NCBI GenBank assembly: GCA_025201345.1
Contig: JAIXMG010000013.1
Coordinates: forward strand, 764,224-828,223
From: Thamnidium elegans
Lineage: Eukaryota > Mucoromycota > Mucoromycetes > Mucorales > Mucoraceae
Direction: 5' to 3'
DNA length: 64,000 bases
Part shown: positions 46,755 through 57,006 of the stretch, piece by piece
Layout: each line of letters starts with the position of its first letter
Position numbering within the stretch: position 1 is the stretch's first letter
Translations under genes and position numbers: made by a program
Notes under the pieces: model-generated
What the model was told of the DNA's origin: nothing
The model's input: the letters and a program-made list of their open reading frames with translations, nothing else
Databases searched by the model: none

Positions 46755-47653
46755 GATATATTTCACTCTGTACGTGATTCAAAAATCTTTAGTGTCTTTG
46801 ACATATCAGGCGCTTTCCACAGATTGGAAATCAATGAAAAAGATCGTCATAAATTAAGCTTTACATTTGAAGGAAAAAATTTCAGACATAGAGGCGCATG
46901 TTTTGGTTTAAAATCCTTATCGGGTATCTTCCAAAATGTCATGGAGACAATTTTCGCTGACATGAAAGAATTCACATGTATATATATTGATGATCTCGTA
47001 TGTCATTCTAAAAACTTAAAAGATCATGAGATTCATTGTCAACGTGTCATCGAAGCATTGACAACATATAAATTACCATTGAATCAAGAAAAGATGCATT
47101 TAGCAAGATCTGCTGTGTATTTACTTGGATTCTGTATTTCTGAACAAGGAAAATCTATAGATCCAAGAAGATTAACAAATATTGATAGTTGGGAGAAACC
47201 TACTAATGCTAAACAGATGATGAAATTCTGTGGATGGGTAAGCTATATGCGTGGGCATCTTCCAAATGCTAGTGCTTTAACAGCTCCACTTGACCATTTA
47301 AGATACAGCACAGAAAAAGTATTCAAATGGACTCCACAAATGGATGAACATTACCAAAGCATTATTGATATCATAAAACAAAACATAGTCCTTAGTCATC
47401 CTGACTTAAATCACGAATTTAGTTTGAGTGTGGATGCTAGCAGCTACAGCGTAGGTTCCTGTATTTTCCAAGAATTTGTGGATAAAGAAAAAGGAACTAA
47501 GACTATCAAATACATTGGTTTTGCGTCGAAAGCATTATCATCAAGCCAACGTAGTTATAGTGTAACCAAGAAAGAATTGCTTGCACTGACTACCGGTTTA
47601 ACAAAATTTTATAAATTTCTACATGGTGATCGTCCATTTAAATGTTATACTGA
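46755..47653 (+). pseudogene. Ty3/gypsy element 2: reverse transcriptase core and RNase H, broken by an insertion
   Basis: In frame with the preceding piece after the TAA. RT motifs: FDISGAFHRLEI (motif A), FGLKSLSGIFQNVME, and CIYIDDLVCHS (YIDD catalytic box), followed by the thumb and the Ty3 RNase H start LSVDASSYSVGSCIFQE and FASKALSSSQRSYSVTKKEL. At 47654 the frame runs into the 2,395-bp DNA transposon. The RNase H resumes at 50049 with DHRS, confirming a later insertion. Confidence 0.86.
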
Positions 47654-48108
47654 GGTGAACAATTGCTTATAATGAAATGTATAACTTTAGCAAAATATAT
47701 TCTGAGTTCAAAAATTAAAAGTTTATCAAGATAATATAATACAAACGAGAATATGTTTCTTAGAATTAACAATGCTTACTAATCAATTTTTGATGTAAAA
47801 AATAAATAATATTTGTTTCTAAGAATTATATTATCACATGACCATAAAAAAGATTATTGTTAACGAAATAACTAATCGTTTTGTCACATTTATAAATCAG
47901 ACTCATTTGAAATGTGATGGTCATGTGATAATATAATTCTTAGAAACAAATATTATTTATTTTTTACATCAAAAATTGATTAGTAAGCATTGTTAATTCT
48001 AAGAAACATATTCTCGTTTGTATTATATTATCTTGATAAACTTTTAATTTTTGAACTCAGAATATATTTTGCTAAAGTTATACATTTCATTATAAGCAAT
48101 TGTTCACC
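47654..48108. repeat. 455-bp palindrome, perfect 192-bp arms
   Basis: The left arm 47654-47845 and right arm 47917-48108 are exact inverted copies as far as I could read, around a 71-bp loop. They begin GGTGAACAATTGCTTATAAT and end at ATCACATGACCAT. No open frame of note. It would form a long hairpin in single-stranded DNA or RNA. It could be a foldback MITE fused to the neighbouring element or that element's enlarged left end. Confidence 0.9.
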
Positions 48109-48169
48109 TTACCTATTTTTCTGATAAAAGCAATTCAAAATTAACATTAAAACCAAAATATAATAAGAA

Positions 48170-48547
48170 GGAGAACATTTTGTATTGCTTTAAATTTTAT
48201 TTTTTTCGCAGTTTATTGATTTTCCATGTTATGCATATAATCATCAATAAATGCTGTATCATTGAAATCTTCTTGCCAAATCCATTCATTATATGTATCA
48301 TCATATCCTTTCCATTTAACATAAAATTTAATTCTTTTTTTAAATTTTCTATGCTTTAAAATTCTTTCAACCTCAAAACTATCTTCATCTGTATAATTAT
48401 TATCTTCTATATCCATATTATTTATTGTTAAATTACCACCATTATTATCATTAAAATAATTTCTAATAAATTCATCTTGTTGATTAGTCATATCTGTAAT
48501 CCTTAAAATATCAAATTCATATATAATGTTATTTATATTATTATTTT
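48170..48547. repeat. Left 378-bp inverted repeat of chromodomain transposon
   Basis: An exact reverse complement of 49671-50048. It starts GGAGAACATTTTGTATTGCT and covers the whole chromodomain-coding 3' end of the transposase gene plus its 3' flank. Perfect identity implies recent activity or gene conversion between the arms. Confidence 0.9.
48213..48491 (-). CDS. Free-standing 92-residue chromodomain ORF in the left inverted repeat
   Basis: Begins with ATG and is identical in sequence and length to residues 384-475 of the transposase, because it lies in the perfect left inverted repeat. It contains an acidic leader and a chromodomain (VERILKHRKFKKRIKFYVKW, KGYDDTYNEWIWQEDF). Aromatic-cage candidates Tyr/Trp are present. 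It reads outward, away from the transposase gene. If transcribed it would make a small methyl-histone reader without a catalytic domain, conceivably a competitor of the full protein. It may equally be untranslated repeat sequence. Confidence 0.5.
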   Translation of the reverse strand: MTNQQDEFIRNYFNDNNGGNLTINNMDIEDNNYTDEDSFEVERILKHRKFKKRIKFYVKWKGYDDTYNEWIWQEDFNDTAFIDDYMHNMENQ

Positions 48548-48577
48548 GAAAAACTGAAAAAGATTCAATATAATAAA

Positions 48578-50005
48578 ATGGATGTCATTATTAATAATGA
48601 GCTTACAAAGATTAATATCAAATATTGGCAATTTTTGGATAGAAACTACCCAATAAAAATATCTAATTACAAACATAGAGAAGAAATTAAGAACATTACA
48701 AATATACAGAAAATTAAAAAGGAATTAGTTGAAAAGTTAGGTTACACTGCTGTATTCTTTTTCTTAATTAATATTTTTGTTAAATATGATTATAAAGGTC
48801 CATATGTATTTATGGAAAAAGGTCTATGTATATTATATCATTTAGTTACAGGAAAATCTATTCGAGATATGAATGATTATATACCTTATACATCTTTTCA
48901 TGCAATTTATAAGGAATTTTGGGACAATAACAAGAACGAATTAAATAGAAATATAACAGAATTATTAGAAAACATGTTTTCATCCACTACTCTAAGAATT
49001 ATAAATGCTAAAAAAATAAATCCAATAGGTTTTAAGAATATCACATTATTTTTAGATGGTCATGATAGTAGAATAGATTATAAAGAAAAAGATATAAAGA
49101 AAAGAAATTTTTATTCTTATAAGTTCAAGAACTCAGGTTTAAGGACGCAAGTCATATATGATGTAAATGAGTTTGCAATTTATGTTTCCGATAGCAAACC
49201 ATGCAAAAATTATAACGATGGACAAATGTTTTTAGATATGAAATTAGAGAATAAACTAAGTCAAAATGATTGTATAGCATTTGATGGCGGCTATTATTAT
49301 TATATTGAAAAATTTATTGAGAATTGTGATAGAAAAGGAAATGATAAAATAAATATAAATAATTTTACTTTCCCAATAAGAAAAAATAGAAATGTTGATT
49401 TAAATGATAGTGAAATACTATATAATGAGACATTTGGCAGCTTCAGAAGTAAAATCGAATCATGCTTTGGATATCTTGGTAATAAGTTTAAAAAATTTAA
49501 TAATAATGAGAGCTCAACCAAAGTGACTGATATAAAAATATATAACCTACAGTTAAAATTATCACTGCTATTACTAAATATTAGAAAGTTTTGTGAGTTA
49601 TATAATATACCTGCAAAACCTAACCATTTATTGTGGATTAATGATAACTTTGATTATCCTAATCCTAATAAAAATAATAATATAAATAACATTATATATG
49701 AATTTGATATTTTAAGGATTACAGATATGACTAATCAACAAGATGAATTTATTAGAAATTATTTTAATGATAATAATGGTGGTAACTTAACAATAAATAA
49801 TATGGATATAGAAGATAATAATTATACAGATGAAGATAGTTTTGAGGTTGAAAGAATTTTAAAGCATAGAAAATTTAAAAAAAGAATTAAATTTTATGTT
49901 AAATGGAAAGGATATGATGATACATATAATGAATGGATTTGGCAAGAAGATTTCAATGATACAGCATTTATTGATGATTATATGCATAACATGGAAAATC
50001 AATAA
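48578..50005 (+). CDS. DDE transposase (DDE_Tnp_4/Harbinger-like) fused to a C-terminal chromodomain
   Basis: A 475-codon intronless frame. Residues 1-145 are helical with a hydrophobic core, probably DNA-binding. Catalytic DDE candidates: Asp160 in ITLFLDGHDSRI, Asp236 in CIAFDGGYYYYIEKF, and Glu294 in FRSKIESCFGYLGNKFKKF, the last being the S-x-I/V-E-x2-F-G-x-L motif of the IS5/Harbinger DDE_Tnp_4 family. After an Asn-rich linker comes a chromodomain (about 422-465). Chromodomains on integrases guide Ty3/gypsy chromoviruses to heterochromatin; here one appears on a cut-and-paste transposase. The reading frame is intact and the inverted repeats perfect, so it may be active. The fold assignment is mine from motif spacing. 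Confidence 0.82.
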   Translation: MDVIINNELTKINIKYWQFLDRNYPIKISNYKHREEIKNITNIQKIKKELVEKLGYTAVFFFLINIFVKYDYKGPYVFMEKGLCILYHLVTGKSIRDMNDYIPYTSFHAIYKEFWDNNKNELNRNITELLENMFSSTTLRIINAKKINPIGFKNITLFLDGHDSRIDYKEKDIKKRNFYSYKFKNSGLRTQVIYDVNEFAIYVSDSKPCKNYNDGQMFLDMKLENKLSQNDCIAFDGGYYYYIEKFIENCDRKGNDKININNFTFPIRKNRNVDLNDSEILYNETFGSFRSKIESCFGYLGNKFKKFNNNESSTKVTDIKIYNLQLKLSLLLLNIRKFCELYNIPAKPNHLLWINDNFDYPNPNKNNNINNIIYEFDILRITDMTNQQDEFIRNYFNDNNGGNLTINNMDIEDNNYTDEDSFEVERILKHRKFKKRIKFYVKWKGYDDTYNEWIWQEDFNDTAFIDDYMHNMENQ

Positions 50006-50048
50006 ACTGCGAAAAAAATAAAATTTAAAGCAATACAAAATGTTCTCC
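49671..50048. repeat. Right 378-bp inverted repeat of chromodomain transposon
   Basis: Mirrors 48170-48547 exactly. It includes the last 110 or so codons of the transposase, its stop at 50003-50005 and the right terminus ...CAAAATGTTCTCC. Confidence 0.9.
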
Positions 50049-50706
50049 TGATCATAGAAGTTTATCGTATTTATTTACAACCAAACATATGTCCATGATG
50101 ATGTTAAGATACATGGAAGTAATTCTCTCCTTCCCAAATATGAAAGTTATTTGGATTCCTGGGGTAGAAAACGTTATGAGTGATAAACTCTCTCGTCTGT
50201 TCCCTACGAATCAAGATAAGATTCCGTATGAAAAAGAAGAAAAGAATATGTTTCCACAAATATTCAATCATGGTCAAAAGAATAAAAAGTCTAAAAACCA
50301 AAAGAAAAGGAAAGAAAAGACAAATAAACAAGGCCAGGATTTGGTTAGGTTAAATAAAAAGGAATTTGTAGAATTTAACGGCGACATTAATTTGGAACGT
50401 ATTCCTAATTTTAGTCAATATTATTGTGACACAAATGATGCACAAACTAAGCCGGAAAATATACATAATAATGTACGCATTACCTCATGGATAATAAAAA
50501 ACATTCATAATATTTTGGATGAAAACATGACGGAAGTTGACCCTAATGAGAATTTTCAGATCAACTATGTACAAAATATGGACGAATCTTATATTATTCC
50601 AGATGAGAAGGATAGAAAAGAGATCCTCGAAAACGCTCATAACTTCGGCCATGGAGGTTCTGAAGCAATCATCCAACGTATAAGAAAAGATGAAGGTATG
50701 GGCTAA
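50049..50706 (+). pseudogene. Ty3/gypsy element 2: end of RNase H and start of integrase
   Basis: Resumes the RNase H (DHRSLSYLFTTKHMSMMML, VIWIPGVENVMSDKLSRLFP), passes a basic linker, and reaches the integrase zinc-binding HHCC start: ILENAHNFGHGGSEAIIQRI. It then stops (TAA near 50704) where a 4.4-kb DNA transposon begins. The integrase catalytic core is not found anywhere to the right, so this copy lacks integrase and a 3' LTR. Confidence 0.82.
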
Positions 50707-50709
50707 TAA

Positions 50710-50882
50710 TTAAGATAGGGACTCTTGTTGATTGGTGGTGATTGGATAATAGTAGAGGTTTGAAATTTGGTGAAATGATAGATTGTAATTTTCCGCAACT
50801 TTTGGTATACTTTTTGTGACTGTCGAGTAATTATTGCGTGAGATACGGGGTTATAAGTATCAATTAAATAGGTTTAAATTCA
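50710..50882. repeat. Left terminal inverted repeat of Merlin-like element
   Basis: Imperfect inverted copy of 54938-55110, strongest over the first 100 bp. Starts TTAAGATAGGGACTC. Confidence 0.85.
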
Positions 50883-51570
50883 GTCACGGGCGCAATTTTA
50901 ATAGATAGTAGCCCAAATTTATAGAGTTGTTAGAGATAATATTTAAAAATGTTATCTTAAAATTTCAAACGTTTTCATAAGCTATATTTTGCGTAACATA
51001 GCTTCAAACTTTCAAAATACGCCTATTTTAGGGTATTAAATGATATTGTATATTATGACCATTGTCAAAATTTTTGAATTCCGCAGTAATATTTCTTTAT
51101 ATAAGAGTACATACTTTAGAAGTAAAAATGACGTAAAAATGATCTTTCTACGTGAGTTATTGATGGAGCTATAGACAGTGAAAGATAAACTTTACCATGT
51201 AAATAGCCGAAAACACCAAATATAGAAATATGACTGTGAAAAATGTTATAGTATCTAAACTTGAGTAATATAGTTAGAAAGAGATACGTCTTTAGACTAC
51301 TTTTGTATGTTTGAAATTTAATTTTGCTTAAAAACTCATTAATTAAATGACAAATAATCCCTGTTACCTAGTATGGTACAGCGTTAGCGTGCAGACCGTA
51401 AATCACAGCATATATTGAGCACGCGGTACTGTAAAGACCGCTGTAATAAGGTACTCTACTAGCTGGTAAACTTAGTAGAAGTATAACTAGTTGTAAGTTC
51501 AATAGATCACAAAAATGATATAGTATTTTATATTGTTTTATTTAAAAAAAAAAGGTAAAGAGAAAGTAAA
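50883..51570. other. Noncoding left arm of Merlin-like element
   Basis: AT-rich, without open frames. A GC-richer patch at 51367-51475 has imperfect dyads (CTAGTA...TACTAG, GTACAGCG...CGCTGTA) that could fold or bind transposase. Confidence 0.5.
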
Positions 51571-53273
51571 TCAAGAACGATTGCCACGGGTAATACTTCC
51601 TCTAGGGCGGCCACGTCCACGAGATGGTCTTCCGCGACCTGCTGCTGTTCTAGTACCACCAGTTGATCCTGCTGGCCTACCTACACGACGACGAGGGGTG
51701 GTGGGAATACGCCCAGAACGACGTACACTTACTTCTTCCTCCTGGGGGTCTTCCTCAGTAGACGTTTGTCTAAAAGGGAGAGGCCTTGAGATCCTTACAG
51801 ATGCTGGAATATAATCCTGATCACGAGGATCGTCATTATCTCCGTCGGAATCAGAAAGAACTTCTTCATCTTCGTCTCGGGATCTCCTTCTGTTAATCCA
51901 CTGATCAAACAACTGCTCTTCCCTTCTCAATCTTCTTGCTTGTGCTTCAGGACCCTCACCATCTCGACCAGCCGTAAAAAATACAGGTCCTTCGTCATTG
52001 CCAGCATTACTAGGCAATACCTCAACCTCACGAATACAGCGCTTCATGCCGCTGATAAAGCCACCTTGGTTGGCATAACGCCAGAGATACTCTAAAAGCT
52101 TACCAGGGCAATCCTTAGCGTTACGGTATCTAGGGCCGATGAACACCTTCAAATCCCTCCAGAGACACTCAATGATATTCGTGTGCAAGTGGCCAGAAAC
52201 AGGTGTTAATGATACCTCGGGATTGTTAGTCACTTGGTCAACAGTAGTAAATCCACGGCTATGGTTAACAACCTGGTGCGCACGGAAAAAAAGCTGATTA
52301 TTCTCACCGTCAAAGTCCAACTGACCATCATCTACGTGGGAAGTACGATGAAGGTTACGGTACGCACGCCAACCATCAGAGCGGATAACTGTCTGAGGCT
52401 TACAGAACTGGTAAATAATGGGCAAGAGAGTGGCAGCAGTACGGTTGGGAACGGTAAGGAAGATACGATTACCAGCTTCGAAATGGTGGCGAGTCTCAGT
52501 AATACCGGTGAGCACGTCCGTATACTCATATGTACGTCTGTTAGGATTTTCAGGGACAAGAGCCTCGACCATTCCAAATACCCAGATACCTTCTACGGGA
52601 CGACCACGACCATGCTTACGCTTACCGAGCTTCGACTCGTCGATCTGGATATGATGACACCGGGGGTTACTTCCAAGAAGATAGTCCTCACCGAGATTAT
52701 GACTCTCATAGTCCGACAACATCATAACTTGACAATCATACAATAATTGAGACAGCGTATTAGCGCAGATACTATGATTTCTAAGCACATCAGCAATGCG
52801 GACACCTTGAAAAAATTGATACATAGCAGATACCATATATTGCAAGATCATTTTCTTACGATAGAAAATGGAGCCTTTAGTAATGCTTCGACGCAAAGTA
52901 GTAGAATGGCCGAGAACTACGCCATCATCACTTAAAGACAACACACCACTGCATTTCCAATACCATTGGTCTCTCTCTTCACGCCACCATAAATAAGGAT
53001 ATCCAGTACACCCATTAATACTACAGCGAGCTTCTGGATCCCTATCAAACGCTTGAAAATCATCCTTGAGAACACTAGAAATAAGAATATTTGATATTAG
53101 TTATCTTCGAAGAAGTAGGTAGTAATAGAAGTAACTTACGTCCAGAGTTCTCCTCTTTCACGAGTAATTATTCTAGCTAACTCCAAGACATCACCATCTA
53201 AAACACGACTACGATAAGTAGAGACTACTTGACCAGTAACACGGCCACGAGAACGAGAAATAGTTGAAGACAT
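51571..53273 (-). CDS. Merlin/IS1595-type (ISXO2-like) transposase with AT-hooks
   Basis: Two exons (53140-53273 and 51571-53074, GTAAGT...CTAG intron of 65 bp) give 545 residues. After an N-terminal region there is a zinc-ribbon-like CSINGCTGYPYLWW...WYWKCSG, then the ISXO2/IS1595 DDE core: HIQIDESKLGKRKHGRGRPV (first Asp), VIRSDGWRAYRNLH (second Asp) and HTNIIECLWRDLKVFI (Glu). The C-terminal 150 residues are Arg-rich and acidic in blocks and end in AT-hook motifs (RGRPSRGRGRPRG) that should bind the minor groove of AT-rich DNA. The frame is intact, so this copy may still be functional. GC content is higher than its surroundings. Confidence 0.88.
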
Positions 53274-54937
53274 TTAAAATAAGATGCTTAAGATGAACTA
53301 TATATACTAATGTAGAGTTAATGAGTAGGTATAAGTTAACATTAGCAATGGGGCAATGGCATTATGTTTCCTTTTTATTTTAGTTTGTACTTACATGTTT
53401 GTTAAAAAGTTAGAGAAAGAAGAAAAAAAAAGAAAAAAATATCTAGCCCCCCTCCCCTCCCCTAAATAAATCATTTAAAAGCAGTCACGCTTTAATTTAA
53501 ACTGCGAGGATTTTTTTATACTTGTAACTATCTGAAAAATGGATATTTTGAGGAGTTATAAAAATAAAACTGTTCTGTATGACAGTTTAAAACTTATATA
53601 TAGCATTCTATATATAAAAAACAAGTTTAATACCAAACATACGCACTATAGCGTGTTTTTTACAGCAAAAAGAGTAATATTAAGAAATTGGTCGATTTAT
53701 TTTCTGCTTTAACTCTCGATTATAAAACTAAAACAGAAAATGTATTAGTGATAACTTTAGGTGAAATTTAATCTAGTTTTCAAAAATAAACCTTGGAATT
53801 GACCTATCATTAGTGAAACACGATGTCGGACTATGTTTTATCCAAATTTTTGATAATTACGGTATTAACGCTTTTTTCGCTTTTACAATCATGCTAAAAG
53901 TTGTATATATAATAAAGCAATTTATTACGCGTGTTTTAAAATTAAAATTGCGTAGATATAATTATTTTTTCAAAAGTTATAATGAAAATAAGATAAAAAT
54001 TGGTACATTTTCGATTGCATTTATATCATTGAATTTATTACCATACATGCTAAAATTGTAATGATGTTTTTACCTAGTTATTGTCCTTTATTTGAATAAT
54101 TAATAATAATATTATCTTTGAAACTAATGGAGTAATTGACATTTAAAAATTTTAAAAAAAAACTAAAACTTTAATTTCTCCGCCAAAAACTATGCTATAA
54201 AGTTGAAATAACTAGAAAATAAAATGAAATTATTAGCATTTTTATTTTATTAGTTTGAGAATATCAAAATGGAGTTTTTTAAAATTTATTTTACTTTTTA
54301 AAGCAAATACTAAGTAAATTTGATATTACTAGTACAAGTCATCTTTTTTATATAAGGCAAAACAGTTTTTTTTTCTACTATTAACTTGTTTAACCTGTTT
54401 TATCAAACTTATGCAGAAAATTGCCAAAAAAAAAAATATGAAATTAGAATTTTGAAAAAATAAAAACTCGAAAAGTTACACGCGATACAAAAATTAACAT
54501 TTACCAAAATCTTAGCGAAAAAAAAACAAAAAATATTTTTTGCAAAAGTTGTTACAAGGAATTGAACCAACAACCTGAGGTTTACAGAATCAACGCTCCG
54601 CCAACTGAGCCATAATAGAATACTTTTCAAATTAATAAAATAAATTTTACTAATCCAAAACTTTCAAATTGTTTTTTGGGATTTATGACTTGTTTTATTA
54701 TGTAAAATTAAGTTTTTATTTTTTATCGAAATTAAATATAACTATTTTTATCATAGTTAGCCGACAAACTATATTTTATAATTTTTTCACGGTCCCCAGC
54801 GCCCGTCAAAATGTAAACACTTGCGGAGAGCGAAATATAACAGATTTTAATTTGAAACTTTTGGAGAATATGCCAAGCGTTTATCAATATATTGTGTAAA
54901 AATCTGAAACGTTTTGAATTATAGGCTGGGGCGGATT
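53274..54937. other. Noncoding right arm of Merlin-like element
   Basis: AT-rich DNA upstream of the transposase, with short chance frames only. A tRNA-like sequence sits at 54550-54616. Confidence 0.5.
54550..54616 (-). pseudogene. Degenerate tRNA-Thr(TGT)-like sequence
   Basis: The reverse complement contains GGCTCAGTTGGCGGAGC (D-arm with intact A box), then TTCTGTAA (anticodon loop, TGT) and GGTTCAATTCC (B-box/T-loop), in correct order and spacing. The anticodon, T and acceptor stems do not pair well, so it is a tRNA relic or a tRNA-derived promoter and not a working tRNA. Confidence 0.45.
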
Positions 54938-55110
54938 TGAATTTAAACCTATTTAATTGGTACGTCTGGCCTCATATCTCATGCAGAAATAATTTGGCAG
55001 TCACAAAAATTATACCAAAAGTTGCGGAAAATTACATTCTATTGTTCCACCAAATTTCAAGTTTCTACTATTACCCAGTCACCACCAATCAACAAGAGTC
55101 CCTATCTTAA
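54938..55110. repeat. Right terminal inverted repeat of Merlin-like element
   Basis: Imperfect inverted copy of 50710-50882, ending GAGTCCCTATCTTAA. Confidence 0.85.
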
Positions 55111-56701
55111 AGGGTACCCTATGGGTTAAATAAGCGATGCGTATTATGTTTCTAATTGGCTTCTTTAACAAAAGACGTAAGATAGAGGCTTGTTGATTAT
55201 AAATAATGTGACAATTATTTATGTAAACCAGTTATCTTCTGTTTGTCAAGAGTTTAAGCAGCCTTCTAGTTTTATGATCAAAGCGATAGAACAATAGAAT
55301 ATATCTGAGATTAATTTGTAAATAAACACTGTGATTTTGTGTATAGCTTATGTAAGTGACATATGAGGATATGACTTGTATAGGTATATATAAATTAGTA
55401 CTTATTGAAATATAATACGTAGATATAACATATATAATCCTAAGGATTTCATATTTATGGATTTTTTCTCAATGTTTGGATACTTATATCATGAATTAAA
55501 AGACAATAATACTAGATTAAAATGTATCTTTTCAACAACAGGCTATCTCCATAATGCTTTCTCCTATCATAACTATATCTTAATATAAATATAGCACCGT
55601 CACTTTGAGGGACATCTATTACTTCTTAAATGGCTCTCATATTAAAGATATTCATAAATAACATTGTATTTAATCTTATAATCTAAACAAAATGTTATCC
55701 TTCTAGATATTTCATTTAAATATAAATAATTTATTTAATAAAGAAGCCAACAGTTTTATTATGTATGAAAAAGTGATCTTTTATTTATTCTTTATCTAAA
55801 ATAAACTTCTTTTTATAATAATTTAAAATATCCTTCTTTACAAGTATGCTTTTCCACCTAATACCTTATCTAATTAAGTATTACAACTTAACAACTTATA
55901 TCTCTTCTGCTAACTAGCCCGTAAAGTATATCCCCATCTATTGATTAGGTTAATAATCATCCTTAGCAACTTAAGTTTTATTTAGATGTACTATTATATG
56001 TTGTATGCAAATAATAATATAATTTATACAAAGTTTTACAAAAAAAAAATATACATAAATATAATACTATCTGTACACTACTAACTAATCCGTATATCAA
56101 CGAGATATATGTAGTAATAAAGTATTTGTAAGAGGTTATTGGAGCAATACAGTTATATATGATATATACAGACGATATATACTTCTTTATATTTATTATT
56201 ACTACGATACGATATTAAAGATCAAAACTAAACATTATTAATTACCTATGATTAAAATACAATATATAATTATTTTAAAAAATTATCCACTTTATTATTA
56301 GCAAATACAAAGACAGGGAAACAATCATTTAATAATAAGAAAATACCAATTAAACACAATGTGAATAAACACTTAAGCCCAAACCAGATAACAAACGAAT
56401 TGGATTATCAATAAGGACTAGCCTTAACTTTTTTCATATTAAGCTAATCCATATGACAATAAAATAATACTTATAATAATAACTTAATCCTTATGACAAT
56501 AACTTAATCTTTATGACAATAAACTAATTCTTATAACAATGAATTAATCCTTATGAGAAACATTTATGTTACAAATGTTTTTTTGATTTCAATGTATATA
56601 AAAATAATAATAAAAATAAGTTTCACAATTTTTATTTTATTTTAATAACATATCATCAAAAACCATAAATATAGTACGGAATTAGATGGAAGATGGAGGT
56701 A

Positions 56702-57006
56702 TTCCTTCATAATTCTCTAAAGAATGGGAGCGTAGCTTCTGGGAGAAGGGGTATATAAATGGGTGAAAGAAGGGAGCGTAGCTTCTGGGAGTTCCTTCAT
56801 AATTCTCCAAAGAATGGGAGCGTAGCTTCTGGGAGAAGGGGTATATAAATGGGTGAAAGAAGGGAGCGTAGCTTCTGGGAGTTCCTTCATAATTCTCCAA
56901 AGAATGGGAGCGTAGCTTCTGGGAGAAGGGGTATATAAATGGGTGAAAGAAGGGAGCGTAGCTTCTGGGAGTTCCTTCATAATTCTCCAAAGAATGGGAG
57001 CGTAGC
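56702..57006. repeat. 90-bp minisatellite, three full copies plus a partial
   Basis: TTCCTTCATAATTCTC recurs at 56702, 56792, 56882 and 56972, exactly 90 bp apart. Inside each unit GGGAGCGTAGCTTCTGGGAG occurs twice. Units 2 and 3 of the large array carry only one partial copy. Confidence 0.93.

Larger units (their letters stand above)
47654..50048 (+). mobile_element. Composite DNA transposon with chromodomain transposase (TSD TGA)
   Basis: A 2,395-bp insertion inside RNase H. It is bounded by TGA at 47651-47653 and 50049-50051, and its ends GGTGAACA... and ...TGTTCTCC are similar inverted termini. Inside, from left: a 455-bp palindrome (47654-48108), a 61-bp linker, and a transposase unit (48170-50048) with perfect 378-bp inverted repeats. 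Neither the palindrome nor the transposase unit alone has a target duplication; the whole block does, so it probably moved as one element. The 3-bp duplication and DDE type suggest the PIF/Harbinger-IS5 group. Confidence 0.8.
50710..55110 (-). mobile_element. Merlin/IS1595-like DNA transposon, about 4.4 kb
   Basis: Terminal inverted repeats of about 173 bp (50710-50882 and 54938-55110) share TTAAGATAGGGACTCTTGTT at the tips, then remain similar through CCGCAACTTTTGGTATA. The unit carries one transposase gene on the minus strand plus long noncoding flanks. A weaker match (ACGGGCGC) continues inside both arms. The right end abuts the tandem array instead of the missing integrase, so I cannot confirm the expected 8-9-bp target duplication. 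Confidence 0.8.

Noticed and set aside
48213..48491. Left-arm chromodomain ORF as an independent host gene
   Set aside because: It is base-for-base the inverted copy of the transposase 3' end, so it is best explained as part of the transposon.
52234..52746. 170-codon plus-strand frame
   Set aside because: It lies antisense within the Merlin-like transposase, whose motifs are clear.
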